Origin: Xiphophorus maculatus
Lineage: Eukaryota; Chordata; Actinopteri; Cyprinodontiformes; Poeciliidae
NCBI RefSeq assembly: GCF_002775205.1
Contig: NC_036460.1
Coordinates: forward strand, 15,032,402 to 15,096,401
Length of the DNA: 64,000 nt
Direction: 5' to 3'
The notes below the pieces were generated by a model, which had not been told where the DNA came from, ran no database searches, and saw only the letters and a program-made list of their open reading frames with translations. Every line of letters starts with the position of its first letter. The stretch's first letter is position 1. Positions 32,944 to 43,542 of this stretch are shown here, piece by piece. The position numbers were made by a program, and so were the translations under genes.

Positions 32944-35900
32944 TCAGGCCTTCACAGTCCTTGGATCCGTTATTATTTTCCGGGACTTTCGTTCCACCTG
33001 TATGCAATACTTTTCAGGGATCCCTGTAGCCCTGCACACAATAACGGGAACGTCAGGTTTAGTCATTAGAAACACATTTGCCTCGCAGACAGAGAAGCAA
33101 GATATGGCATATAAGAGAAAACCGTGTCCAAGACGAACTCACTTGAGCTCCTGGAGTTTTCGTTGTTTGACTTCAAGGAGGCGCATATTTCTCTGCCGGT
33201 CTTCTTCAAACATCCGTTCGGCCTCCTTGAACTTTTCTCTGCGCTTTTCAGCAGCAAGGAGCTCCTGTTCCTTCACCTGCTGGCGAAGGCTCGCTGCGTG
33301 ACGCTGCGCTTCCTCGTTATATTTCTGCTCCACCTCCTTCTCCTTGGCTATTTGTGCCAATTGATCCCTGTGAAAAGAAGCGTAGCAACAACTGAGAAAC
33401 ATTTCAAAAGCACTTTTGGCTAAATAAAGAAGAAAAAAAAAGATCAGTGTACGCACTTCAGCACCCTCTCCATATCAGCCTTCTCCCGGTTGGCCTCCAA
33501 CATCATGCAGTACTCCTTGTTTTTAACCTGCGCCAGGCGAGACGCCTTCAGATTGGCTTCGTCTCTGGCTTTCTTTTCAGCCAGCTGTTTCTGCTGCATC
33601 CTCCATTTTCTGTCACTGATGTCCTGGCTCCTCTTAGCACGGATCGCGTCCTTTCCAATTCAAAACAACAAGTATGCTTTAAAGTGAGCAGATCCCGATG
33701 TGGGATCTCAGTGAGCAGATCCCACATCGGTCCCTAACTTACTTGCTCGGCCTTGTAATCTTTTGCCCGTTGCTGCAGGGCCCTCAGCCGAGTTATCTCC
33801 TTCTCTTTCTCCCTCTTGATTCGTTCTTGCTCTGCTTCAAATTCTTCCTCCCTCTCCTGTCATGAAAACATCGGTGCAGAGCGAAGCACATGCCGTGTGA
33901 AAAGATATGCCAGGCCAATGGACAGATTAAATAAATATAAAAATTGTTTCCTTTTGACCATTTTCTGTTTCAGGTAATCCATAGCTCTGGTGGTGGCCAG
34001 CTTCTCCTCTTCCAGCCTCTTCTCCTTGGCCCGCGTAACGTCCGCATTGATGCGCATGATCTCTTCCTGAAGAAGCTGCTGCTCCTTCCTCTTGTTCTCC
34101 ATGGCCTGCAAGAAAACGTGCATAGTGGTTGCATAATTTGCCCGAGCTTTACGTGCTTCAGTAAGGTGTACCTCTGTCTTATATCAGCACCTCGAGATAT
34201 TCCCGGTTCATTCTCTCCTGGTCCCTATGGACCTGTTCTTTCTCGAGCTCTTTCAGCATGTTATCATTTAGTTTTTCCTCCATTCGCTCTTTAATCTGGC
34301 CGTAAATCTGGTCCTTCCCTCTAAAATGTGGAACACGAGCATTAGACGCTTTGGCAGATCAAACTTTATCATATGACTGTTCTCTCACTAATATGAAAAA
34401 AAAATATGTAATGTGGTCAAAATATGAATTTTGCTTTAACAATTTTCTATATGTATTCAGTACCTTGCAAAAGTTTTCACACCAATTTAACTCCTTTTTT
34501 TTAGTTAAACCAACGCACAAGACGTATGATTTGATTATAAATATATCGCCATCCTAAAAGCTGTTCAACCTTGTCTTCCCCCTGTTGTAAAACACTGTTA
34601 TTTTCAAAAAATGCCCATTTGCATAGTTTTTTAAAATGTCCTCATTGAGTGCAAAGTGGAATTAAAGTCAAATTCTTTGTTTGCGTACGCAAACTTATTT
34701 GTTTTAAACAAATAAATCTGATTCTGAAGTCAGAGTTCCAACCAGACTTGAAATTTTTTTTTCATGACTTGGAATAAAAATATTCCAAGTTCATCATCAA
34801 ACCCAACCATACAACTCAAATATTGCAACCACGTATTTAAAACTCATTGATAGCTGCAGTAAAAAAGTTTAATGTTTGCCTTTATTCATCTTCAATTGTA
34901 TTTAATTGTCCAAAACATTAAGTTTTTGCATCATCTGACCTTTCTTCATTTGGTTGATTTCTTTACATGGATAATCTTTAAATCTCACATATGCCTTACT
35001 TTCTGTTTTTATCTCAATAGCCCAATAGAGTACATTAAAGTTTGCGCTTTTTACATGAAAAACATAAAAGAGTGAATATTTTTACAAGGTACTGTTTATA
35101 TTGCTGAGCAAAAAGAAAAAAAAGGAATGATCTGTGTGTGTGTGTGTTCTGTTTTACTCCATTCTCTGCTTTTTGTGAAGGTCCTCTATCATCTTCATAT
35201 CCGCTAAACCTCTGCGTCGTTCCACCTCCATCATAATGTCCAGACGCCTCTCCTCTTCGTCCATCAGGTCCTTGATCTCTTTCTTTTCCACAAGCTGCTC
35301 GTCCCATGTGGCTTGAGCCTTGGCACACAGGATCAACTGTACAGCGCACAAACAGAAGTACTGGTGACAACCAGAAGGCTTTCACTTTATTGAACTTTTG
35401 ACGTCTATAATGAGTCTACGGCTGCCTACTTTATTGAGTGATTTAATCTCCTGCTCTTCCTCCATCTGTAGGTCGTAGGCCCGGCTGACTATCCGCTTCG
35501 AACGCTTCTGGGCATCTTGCTGCATTTCTGTTAATTCTGGGTTTTCTTTTTGAGATTGGTCTATCTCCAAGATTTGATTCTTTCTCTCTTCAGCAGCTTT
35601 CTGGATCAGAACCAGATAGGAAAACATTAAAGTTCTGACCTTTAACAGGAGCGTCTATTTTTGAATGAAACTGATATTTGTTACCATTTTTGCCTCCTTT
35701 TCTTTATTATAAGCTTCTTTTAAAGCTTCTCTCTCTTCACTGATACCAATACGGGATTTTGAGATGATCCCTCTAATCCCAGATGACGGAAGGGCAATAG
35801 TATCTTCTATACGTTCTATCCGTGGGACTCTGCGAGCATTGTGGAAATTTGTGTAAAATATTGTGTGGATTATGCATGTCACTACAGCGTCAGTCTTCCA

Positions 35901-37277
35901 AAGCCATTAGGTGTCTTCTTTCATGGCATCACCTGCAATACTAAACATGAACACTTGAAAATTTAAAAGGGACTTTTCAAGACCTGACCTGAGAGTCCGG
36001 ATTAAGTCTTTGGAGATGATCTGAAGGATCCTTTGCTCTTTCTTGGTCTTGGTTGGTTCTCCCATTGATTCGCTGTTGTTCTGGATATTCGAGTGTGAAA
36101 ACCGACAAACAAATATTCAGTAGCAGCCGTTCATAAAACTACACAGAAATTGGATTGCGCCATCTTTCCAAATATGGTTTTATTTTGAAAATGAGGGGGG
36201 GGGGGGGCTTTTTAAAACACATAGAAACAGAATGCAGGCATCTGGAAATCACCCAGATTCTGTTTTTGTTTAAAATATATATTTTTTGAATGTCACAACT
36301 AAGTTTAGATGTAATTAATCAACCAGGCATCAAGCCTCAAATAATTTGTTTTTGACAGGCAGTTCAAACACTCGGAAAATCTGATTTGCCACCTCACCAG
36401 GCATTAAACTCACCAAGACTTTCTATAATTTTAACCTATGAATGGATCAGCTGATATCTTGATGTGTTTAAAAAAATATACACATGGGGATAAACCTAAT
36501 TTTTTTTAGTAGTTAGATTCCAAACAATTACAAACTAAATAAAAACATTCTACACCTTTTTTTTTTATTATCTTCCATTGTGCATAGTCTGTAATTTAAA
36601 CAAATGAATTAACCAACATCAATAGATAATCCCTCAATGAAAACCACACTTTGTTATGATCCCAGGAAAACCTGGTCCGGTGATGGGATATGAAATATTT
36701 AATTTTATTTATGCTTTCAAGCAGGTATTTGAGTGTCAATATTTACTACTGACTAAATAAGAAACAAAAATCAATCTTGTTCTGTCCCAGATGGACAAGT
36801 TCTTGTCTTTTTCTCCTATTATAACATTCAAACCGTGGTTCTTTCAATGAACCTATCATTTAAAAAGAAAAGACTGCAATGCACTCTTGCGTGGTATTCT
36901 TGAGGCAAATGGATATTTTTAAACTATTCGAATATCCCATTGAATGGATTAAAAATGATTTGAAATGTAAAATTCCAAATCAAGTTATAGTTTGACCTTC
37001 GGTAGATCAATGTGACCCTCACCGGTTTGTCAAACAGGTCATCGTCCGCACTGGATGTGTCGGCCAACTTGCGGTACCTGCCAGAAGTTCTGGAGGTGGA
37101 CGCGGGTTTCTGGGAGGATCAACAATAACGCAAAAAAACAAAAACAAAAAAAAAAACAACTATAAGGATTGGCGTTAATTATGGAGATGAGATGAACTCG
37201 GTCGCTCATGTAGTCTAAAATGTAAGGGAAGCAAATTAAGAGGAAACTAAAATGAATGTCGTTGCAGAACTTACCAT
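32944..37277 (-). CDS. cfap45: CFAP45 (CCDC19) axonemal microtubule inner protein, complete
   Basis: CFAP45 lines the inside of the doublet microtubules of motile cilia and flagella. Its loss in mammals impairs ciliary beating, with laterality defects and poor sperm motility. Exons in transcript order: 37277-37275 (ATG only), 37109-37023, 36080-35989, 35829-35685, 35600-35430, 35336-35158, 34320-34191, 34105-33959, 33856-33743, 33650-33457, 33367-33143, 33031-32944. They sum to 1575 nt, 524 aa (human 551). Almost all is charged coiled coil. The block EEEFEAEQERIKREKEKEI (33856-33743) and DAIRAKRSQDISDRKWR are strongly CFAP45-like, as is the C-terminal ATGIPEKYCIQVERK. The first coding exon carries only the initiator Met, so the N-terminus is shorter than in mammals. 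An RFX X-box sits upstream. AATAAA (minus) begins about 20 nt past the stop, giving a very short 3' UTR. Confidence 0.93.
33683..33730. repeat. Interleaved direct and inverted repeat inside a 92-nt cfap45 intron
   Basis: AGTGAGCAGATCCC occurs at 33683-33696 and again at 33710-33723. CCGATGTGGGATCT at 33695-33708 is the exact reverse complement of 33717-33730, with an 8-nt spacer. The whole intron is 33651-33742, so this structure fills about half of it. Confidence 0.9.
34456..35096. mobile_element. Non-autonomous Tc1-like element with terminal inverted repeats
   Basis: The left end TTCAGTACCTTGCAAAAG mirrors the right end AATATTTTTACAAGGTACTG with few mismatches. TA dinucleotides border it at 34454-34455 and 35097-35098, the expected target duplication. 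The right part (CATTAAAGTTTGCGCTTTTT and following) resembles the 3' region of fish Tc1 elements. It is 641 bp with no transposase frame, in a cfap45 intron. A 16-bp palindrome at 34679-34694 and a following AATAAATCTGATTCTGA string look like the tail of a nested retroposon. Confidence 0.75.
34640..34730 (+). mobile_element. Probable retroposon 3' tail nested in the Tc1-like element
   Basis: GAGTGCAAAGTGGAATTAAA, a GTTTGCGTACGCAAAC palindrome (34679-34694) and AATAAATCTGATTCTGA follow the order of a common teleost LINE or SINE 3' terminus, which ends in tandem GATTCT units. Only this short tail is present. Family not assigned. Confidence 0.4.
36196..36208. repeat. G homopolymer run in a cfap45 intron
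   Basis: About 12-13 consecutive G residues (broken by one A at the left) in the large intron 36081-37022. The rest of that intron is AT-rich with no exon or recognised element. Confidence 0.8.
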
Positions 37278-37387
37278 GGTGTCGAGAGCTTATCTTCTAT
37301 GTTTTCTAAGCAGCCTCCACATCTAATAAACAACCTTTTTGATACCTAGATACTTGGTCTAGATAAGTTTCGACAGGTTTGTTGTCG

Positions 37388-37401
37388 GTTGCTATGGAAA
37401 T
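37388..37401. promoter_or_regulatory. cfap45: RFX X-box upstream of cfap45
   Basis: GTTGCTATGGAAAT closely fits the RFX X-box (GTTGCC-AT-GGCAAC type), the signature promoter element of motile-cilium genes. It lies 111 bp upstream of the cfap45 start codon. The assignment to cfap45, not to the divergent slc37a4 1.5 kb away, is inferred from distance and function. Confidence 0.65.
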
Positions 37402-38054
37402 AAAACGCAGTTAGTAAAAGGGGAGGAGCAAGGTAATCATCTGAGATGCGGTCACTCGGTCAGGAATCCTTTTTTCCCTAAAAATATATTCCTTATTGTT
37501 TGGGTTGAAACGATTTCAAACTGACTTTACAAGTCTTATCGAGTTTCAGTTGTTATTATTATTACTATAAATGATGTTGTTTATGAGTTTGTTATTCATG
37601 CAAAGCCAGACGTTGTGTATTTCACCACACATTCATCGCCACGACACTGAATCCGAAGAAATAAAATATTCACGCATTGTGAACGTTTTGTTTTACAAAG
37701 CATTTGTGTGAATTACACTGGGAAATAAACAGCAACTAGATTCTATGTACTGACATTTTAGGAAATCAATCTCCTAAGGGTTTAATTTTACTTGGAAGAA
37801 ACAGGAAGCAGTTCACTGCAACTATTTTAAATGTAAACATTGGCAAGGGTGACAGATTTTCTTATATATAAAAATTACAGAACACTGCCTCATACTGTGC
37901 TGATCAAAACTGGGAACTAGCGTGAGATTTCACAAAATATGAGTGTCTGATAAAACATCAGTTGATAATTTTATGATTTGATTGTTTTTGTCGCCGCCCT
38001 GCTGGCTACTAGAAAGACAGCGCCGTGGTTTATGGTGATTGTATAGATTACGCT

Positions 38055-38160
38055 TTACTGGCAAAATAACACAAATTAAAAAAAAAATCACTCACAATAA
38101 TAATAGCAATATAGATGATAAGTAACATTTTCCACAATTGTGGAGGATTACGTTATGCAT
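38055..38160 (-). repeat. Long inverted repeat, left arm
   Basis: The reverse complement matches 44589-44688 nearly base for base over about 100 bp (differences: a few single bases, a 3-nt ATC gap and A/T-run length). The arms flank slc37a4 at 6.5 kb separation. No coding potential. Probably two insertions of one short element, or an inverted duplication. Confidence 0.9.
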
Positions 38161-38170
38161 TCTCCCCACC

Positions 38171-38213
38171 AGAGCCAATGCTGTCGTTGTATTGGCTCTC
38201 AGGCGCTGGGCGG
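38171..38213. promoter_or_regulatory. slc37a4: Paired inverted CCAAT boxes plus GC box, likely slc37a4 promoter
   Basis: AGAGCCAAT (38171-38179) and its exact reverse complement ATTGGCTCT (38191-38199) give two opposed NF-Y sites. A GGGCGG GC box follows at about 38208-38213, then GCGCCATTT. This is a classic TATA-less promoter layout. It lies about 750 bp upstream of the slc37a4 ATG, so an intervening UTR or UTR intron is implied. It could act in both directions. Confidence 0.5.
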
Positions 38214-38955
38214 CGCCATTTGACCCACATGATGCGGAAACTACACGTTTCAGCTTTTTGCAACACGATGTGAACAAACTAGGAAAAAGTTATTTAGTTA
38301 ACTTTTCCAACCATAATTTTTATTTACAGCAAACCGGGTCCCCAAAAAAGATTCGTTTTTACGCCATTTAAAGTCATTTCGAACACGTAGAGCCTTTTTA
38401 ATGAAAATTTGAATGATTATAAGAAAATGGAGTTAAACTGAATTTCAACTTATATCTTCAGCTTGTCTCATTGGATCTGGACCGATGATTCCCAGTGCAA
38501 AACTAACCCTCACATGGACGGGAGCCTCCTTCTGCTGCTCTGGGACTGCTGGACTCTGGTAAATTATTACACACACCGGTCAGAGGACTCCTTCAATAAC
38601 ACCATCACATGGACGGACAGCATTAAAGGACAAGGACAGCAGTGTCACTAGGGGTTTCCTGAAAGGACTCGGCTCGGCAGTTGAGGAGCTGACATCTCAT
38701 CAGGTGGTTTTCTGGCCCGAGCAGCACACAGGGCGACGGCCCAGATTCAATCAGCCTCAGGGTAGAGAAGTTGACCATTAACCTCGCCGCACTGATTGCA
38801 AACAGCTCCTGGTAGAAGCAGCTGCTCCTGCACCCTGGATCCCCAAGCAAAGTTCACTGTCACAGGCAGCGCAGGTCTGTGATAGGCAGCCGCTTGATTC
38901 CCTCTTAGGATCCTCTCTGTTTTTCTCAGATTCTGCAAGGACTGAAACTGCAACC

Positions 38956-41900
38956 ATGGCTACAGCAAGTTATGGATACTACAGAACCACAATATTTCTG
39001 GCCATGTTTGTGGGTTACACGCTGTATTACTTTAATAGAAAGACTTTCTCCTTTGTGATGCCTTCTGTAATGCAAGAAATTAAGCTGGACAAAGACGATC
39101 TGGGTATGAGACTCTTTGTTTTTATGTCACAACCTTGTTGCTTTTGCAGGATATTTGTTAGGACCATTTAAAGCCGCTCCTCTCTGTTTCTCTGTTCAGG
39201 CATGATCACCAGCAGTCAGTCCTTGGCCTATGCTATCAGTAAGTTCATCAGTGGCGTGCTTTCGGACCAGATCAGCGCTCGCTGGCTCTTTTCCATCGGT
39301 TTGTTCGTGGTGGGAAGCATCAATGTGGTTTTCTCCTGGTCCTCGACTGTGGCCGTGTTCTCCGTTCTGTGGTTTCTTAACGGCCTGGGCCAGGGCCTGG
39401 GCTGGCCTCCATGCGGCAGAGTGCTCCGTAAGGTACTCAGCAGCATCTCTGCAAATCAAAACAATCGCGTTTGAATTCCTGATGATGTTTATTTAACCAC
39501 CATAATAATACTACTATGCATAACACTAATCAAAGATATGACATGTTATAATAATATAATTAAAAAGACACATATTGAAGGGTTGGTGCTGAAACTCCAC
39601 AGTGAATCCCAAGATCAATGTGTGGAAAAGTGTCATTGCAAAGAACTGCCTGCGTGAAATGTTTAACTTAAAGCGCTGTGCTTTAAAACTCTGCTCACCT
39701 AAACCACAGTTTGGGAAGCATAAGGTCAAATGATCAACATCACATAAGCAGTAGCAGTACTACTGCCTATATTTAAAAGCGGTCAAGCAAAAAGTGACTG
39801 GCAGAAGTCACTTTTTTTATACGGTTTAGGTAGTAACTACTGGTTTGCAATCATTGGAATAAGAGAAATATTAAATCAGAAAGTCAAAAATGTGTAACAA
39901 CAATTTGAGATGGAGGATAATGGGCAAAAACGAGTCTGTAGAGTTTTGCAAACTTCCCGTTGCACTGGTGATAGAGGAAAAGGAAAGGCTCCCCCCTCTT
40001 ACTGCTCCTAAATAACCATCTGAGATAGAGTCAAGTTGTTATGATTGTTTGATACCAAGGTGGCACATTTTTCTGCAGTTCTTTAACAATCAAACTTTGA
40101 GAATTGTTTTGCCTCTTTTACCATACTGCTTGCTCACTGTTGTTCCACTTACTTAATAATATAGTCACCATTTATTTCTTATTGTATGCTAACACATCCT
40201 CCTGATGCTCTGGTTGTTTCAGTGGTTTGAGCCCTCTCAGTTCGGGACGTGGTGGGCTGTTCTCTCCTGCAGTATGAACCTGGCAGGCAGCTTAGGCCCC
40301 ATCATCGCCACAGTGCTTGCTCAGACTTACAGCTGGAGGACGATTTTGTCATTCTCTGGGATGATCTGCCTGGCTGTCTCCTTTGTTTGCCTGCTGGTGA
40401 TCAAGAATGAGCCCAAAGACGTGGGGCTGCCTAACATAGAGGCGACAACCAAAAAAGGCAAAAAAGGTGAGACTGATGTTGAGTAAGCATTTAGCATCTA
40501 GTTTCAGACAGATTCCATTGTTTCATCACAGGCCTGTCTCAGATAATGTCTGTCTGTTGTGCCGGATGGGTCTGTTATGTTATGTGTGTTTGTAGTGCTG
40601 TGACTAAAGGTCGGTATGTGGGTGGACTTTACTCCCACATAGGCTCAATGAAAACACTGCGTGATGTTAAGAGGTGTTTCTGTTCCTGTATGAGTCTCAT
40701 TGGTCATGATCTCTGGGTGCATCGTCGTACCAAGAAGTCGGTTTTATCCACTTAACTTTCTGCTCAGGCACCTCCGTAGATGACCTCACCCTCTCAGAGT
40801 TCCTGCTGTCGCCCTACCTGTGGCTGCTGTCTGTGTCCTACCTGGTGGTGTTCGGGGTGAAGACGGCCTACACCGACTGGGGGCAGTTGTTCCTCATCCA
40901 AGACAAGGGCCAGTCCACGCTGATGGGTACTGAAGATGGATAGGGCACACAGACACCTTCAGGGTCTGTGGAGAAATGAGCTGAGAGTTCGGCGTATGAC
41001 GGCTGGTCAATCAGTTTTCTTCTTCACAGGTAGCTCATACATGAGTGCCCTGGAGGTTGGAGGCTTGTTGGGCAGTCTGGCAGCAGGTTACATCTCTGAC
41101 AAGGCTGTTGCCAAAGTAAGGCTGACTGAATTATATCCTCTTCTAAGGAAAACATGGCAAAAAAGTTGCTTTTACCAGCTTCCCAGTTTATTTAAACCTT
41201 CAGAAGAGGATATATGGACACACACACCAGGCCAGAACAAGTGCAAATATTTGTTTCAAATTAAATCAGCTTATGATTTTATTGTTAACTAAATAGCACA
41301 CATTTAAATAATATGGCATCACTCTTTAACGATCATATTGATGAATGATGCATGATGAATCAGTAACTAAAAAGTATGAATGAATAATATTGTGGGCTAA
41401 CACACAAAAGTATTAAAATGAACATGTTTTACATATTCCTTCTTAATATTTTGCTTTTTGCCTCTGTTTTATGTAGCAAGGACTAAGAATCTACGGCAAT
41501 CCTCGTCACTTCATCCTGATCTGTATGATGGCTGGAATGTCTGTGTCCATGTATCTGTTCAGGGTCACAGTAACTGCTGACAGCTCAAAGGTAACAAAGA
41601 TCCTAATAGATAGAACTTAATGACTGTAAGCCTTTAATGATTGTAATAATCCACAACGGAGGCTGTGGATCGCCCATCATGATTTCATCTCTTTGTACCT
41701 TCAGGTTTGGATACTGAGCTTGGGCTCTGCTTTTGGCTTCTCTTCATATGGACCAATAGCATTGTTTGGAATATTAGCCAATGAAACTGCTCCTCCCAAC
41801 TACTGTGGCACATCTCATGCCATTGTTGGTCTGATGGCGAATAGTAAGTGTACAATGTTCTGCTATCTATCTATACTGTTGAATATTACTTCATTAACTA

Positions 41901-42981
41901 AAATGTGTGTTTTTCATCTTTGGTGACTCTGGATTCCATCTAGACTACATGATTTCCTAGTTACACAGTAACCCATTTACAGGGACTAGATTCTTTCACA
42001 GGTTTGCTGAGATAGTTGAAGTTTATTCCTTTAGATCAGGGGTGTCAAACTCCAGTCCTCAAGGGCCGCGCTCCTGCAACTTTTAGATGTGCCTCTGCTG
42101 CACCACACCTGAATAGAATAATTAGGTCATTAGGAAGGCTGGGAGAACTTATCTACACAAGGAGGAGGTAATTAAGCCATTTCATTCCAGTGTTTTGTAC
42201 CTGTGGCACATCTAAAAACTGCAGGACAGCGGCCCTCGAGGACTGGAGTTTGAGACCCCTACTTTAGATAGAGCTTATAGCTCCCCTGCATTATGGAGTT
42301 TATAGTTTTTGTTACATAAAATGTCAGTAGAAGAAGCACACAAATTTAACTAACATAGTCAGCTATAATTTCACTACTGTGGGAATGCCTGAATAAGCTT
42401 GAGCAAATTTTCTGGGAAGATTTCTCAAAAATTCCTGTCTCCCACACATGCAAAGTTGTTAGGTACTGTATGCTCCCATAGACTTGCCGCTGTAATCATA
42501 TCAAAACGGTGTGTTGCTAAGTATGGACTTCAGACGGCTGAATACAAATGCACTACACACATTGCAGATATTTCTTTTTCTTTTGCAGAGCATGTATATT
42601 TTCTATTCAGCTAACAAGTAGGCACTACTTAGTGGTTTATTAGCTCAAATTCCTTTACAGTACTCTGAAGATTGATTGTTTCTTTTTCTATTTCTGGTAT
42701 AATAGCTATACCAGAAGCTGTAGCTGAAAATGTAGCTGAACTACATTTCACCATTAAATAAAAGGTATCTTAACATGACGGGTTTCATATTCATCCTTTG
42801 TTTTTCCCCTTTAGTTGGTGGCTTCCTGGCCGGACTACCCTTCAGCACCGTCGCCAAGTACCACGGCTGGGAAATGGCTTTCTGGGTAGCAGAGATGATC
42901 TGCTTGGTCACGGCTGTCGGATACTTCCTGCTGCGGAACATCCAAACCAAGATGGGACGCTTGCCCAAGAAGGCAAACTAA
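38956..42981 (+). CDS. slc37a4: glucose-6-phosphate/phosphate antiporter of the ER, complete
   Basis: SLC37A4 (G6PT) carries glucose-6-phosphate into the ER lumen in exchange for phosphate. It supplies glucose-6-phosphatase for gluconeogenesis; human loss causes glycogen storage disease Ib. Exons: 38956-39103, 39200-39432, 40223-40466, 40768-40926, 41030-41115, 41477-41590, 41705-41843, 42815-42981, summing to 1290 nt, 429 aa, exactly the human length. It is a multi-span major facilitator protein. Strong matches include [32 protein letters not shown] near the N-terminus, [30 protein letters not shown] and [13 protein letters not shown]. It ends KKAN, a dilysine ER-retrieval signal. The extra exon of the mammalian brain isoform was not seen. 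Teleosts may have a and b copies; not resolved. Confidence 0.98.
42029..42269. mobile_element. hAT-type MITE with 8-bp target duplication
   Basis: The element at 42037-42261 starts CAGGGGTGTCAAACTCCAGT and ends ACTGGAGTTTGAGACCCCTA, imperfect terminal inverted repeats. It is bounded by the direct repeat CTTTAGAT (42029-42036 and 42262-42269), the 8-bp duplication typical of hAT transposons. It is 225 bp, non-coding, in the last slc37a4 intron. Clear ends and duplication suggest a fairly young insertion. Confidence 0.85.
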
Positions 42982-43542
42982 CGTCATACCTCAACCGCTC
43001 TGATACCTCTGCTATCAAACCTACAGGACATTAAAGTGCATGACACTCAGATTTTTTTTACTTGTGCTAGCTGTTTCTTGGTATGCAACAATGAGTTTTT
43101 AACACTAAGTTAACAAATCTAAATGTTTTTCATATAATAAAATGCGCCAAATGGATAAGTGGATTTTTCTATTCAAAGACTATACTAGTACTCCAAACTC
43201 TACATATAAAACTTGCAAGGACCAATCATGAATGGAAAGTGCAACACTGCAAGAAATTCTTCTAAAGTAAAATTATTACTCATTTTCACAGCAGTCTCAA
43301 TGTCTAAGAGGTTAACTCTAAAATAATTCATATTAAACACACATGCAGACAGAAACAACTGAATATTTACAGTGTTTAGGTTTTATTGTGTCAAGTATTT
43401 ACAAAGCATTATGTATATACAGCTTTAATTTGAAACAACAGACAAGCGTTCGAGACAGAAGTAACAATTTAACAAAAAAATCTCTTATTCCAGTCAGAGA
43501 TTTAATTTGTATGCACATGCTGTGATGAGTTAACTCTGATGT
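42982..43542. terminator. Convergent 3' UTRs of slc37a4 and trappc4
   Basis: AATAAA at 43136-43141 (+) serves slc37a4. TTTATT at 43382-43387 (AATAAA on the minus strand) serves trappc4. About 240 bp separates the two signals, so the transcripts probably do not overlap. No other feature recognised. Confidence 0.55.

Larger units (their letters stand above)
37402..38954. other. Divergent intergenic region between cfap45 and slc37a4
   Basis: About 1.5 kb between two start codons. It contains one arm of a long inverted repeat (38055-38160), a CCAAT/GC-box cluster (38171-38213) and then probable slc37a4 5' UTR up to 38955. I cannot place the slc37a4 transcription start or say whether the UTR is spliced. 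Open frames here are not recognised as genes. Confidence 0.5.
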
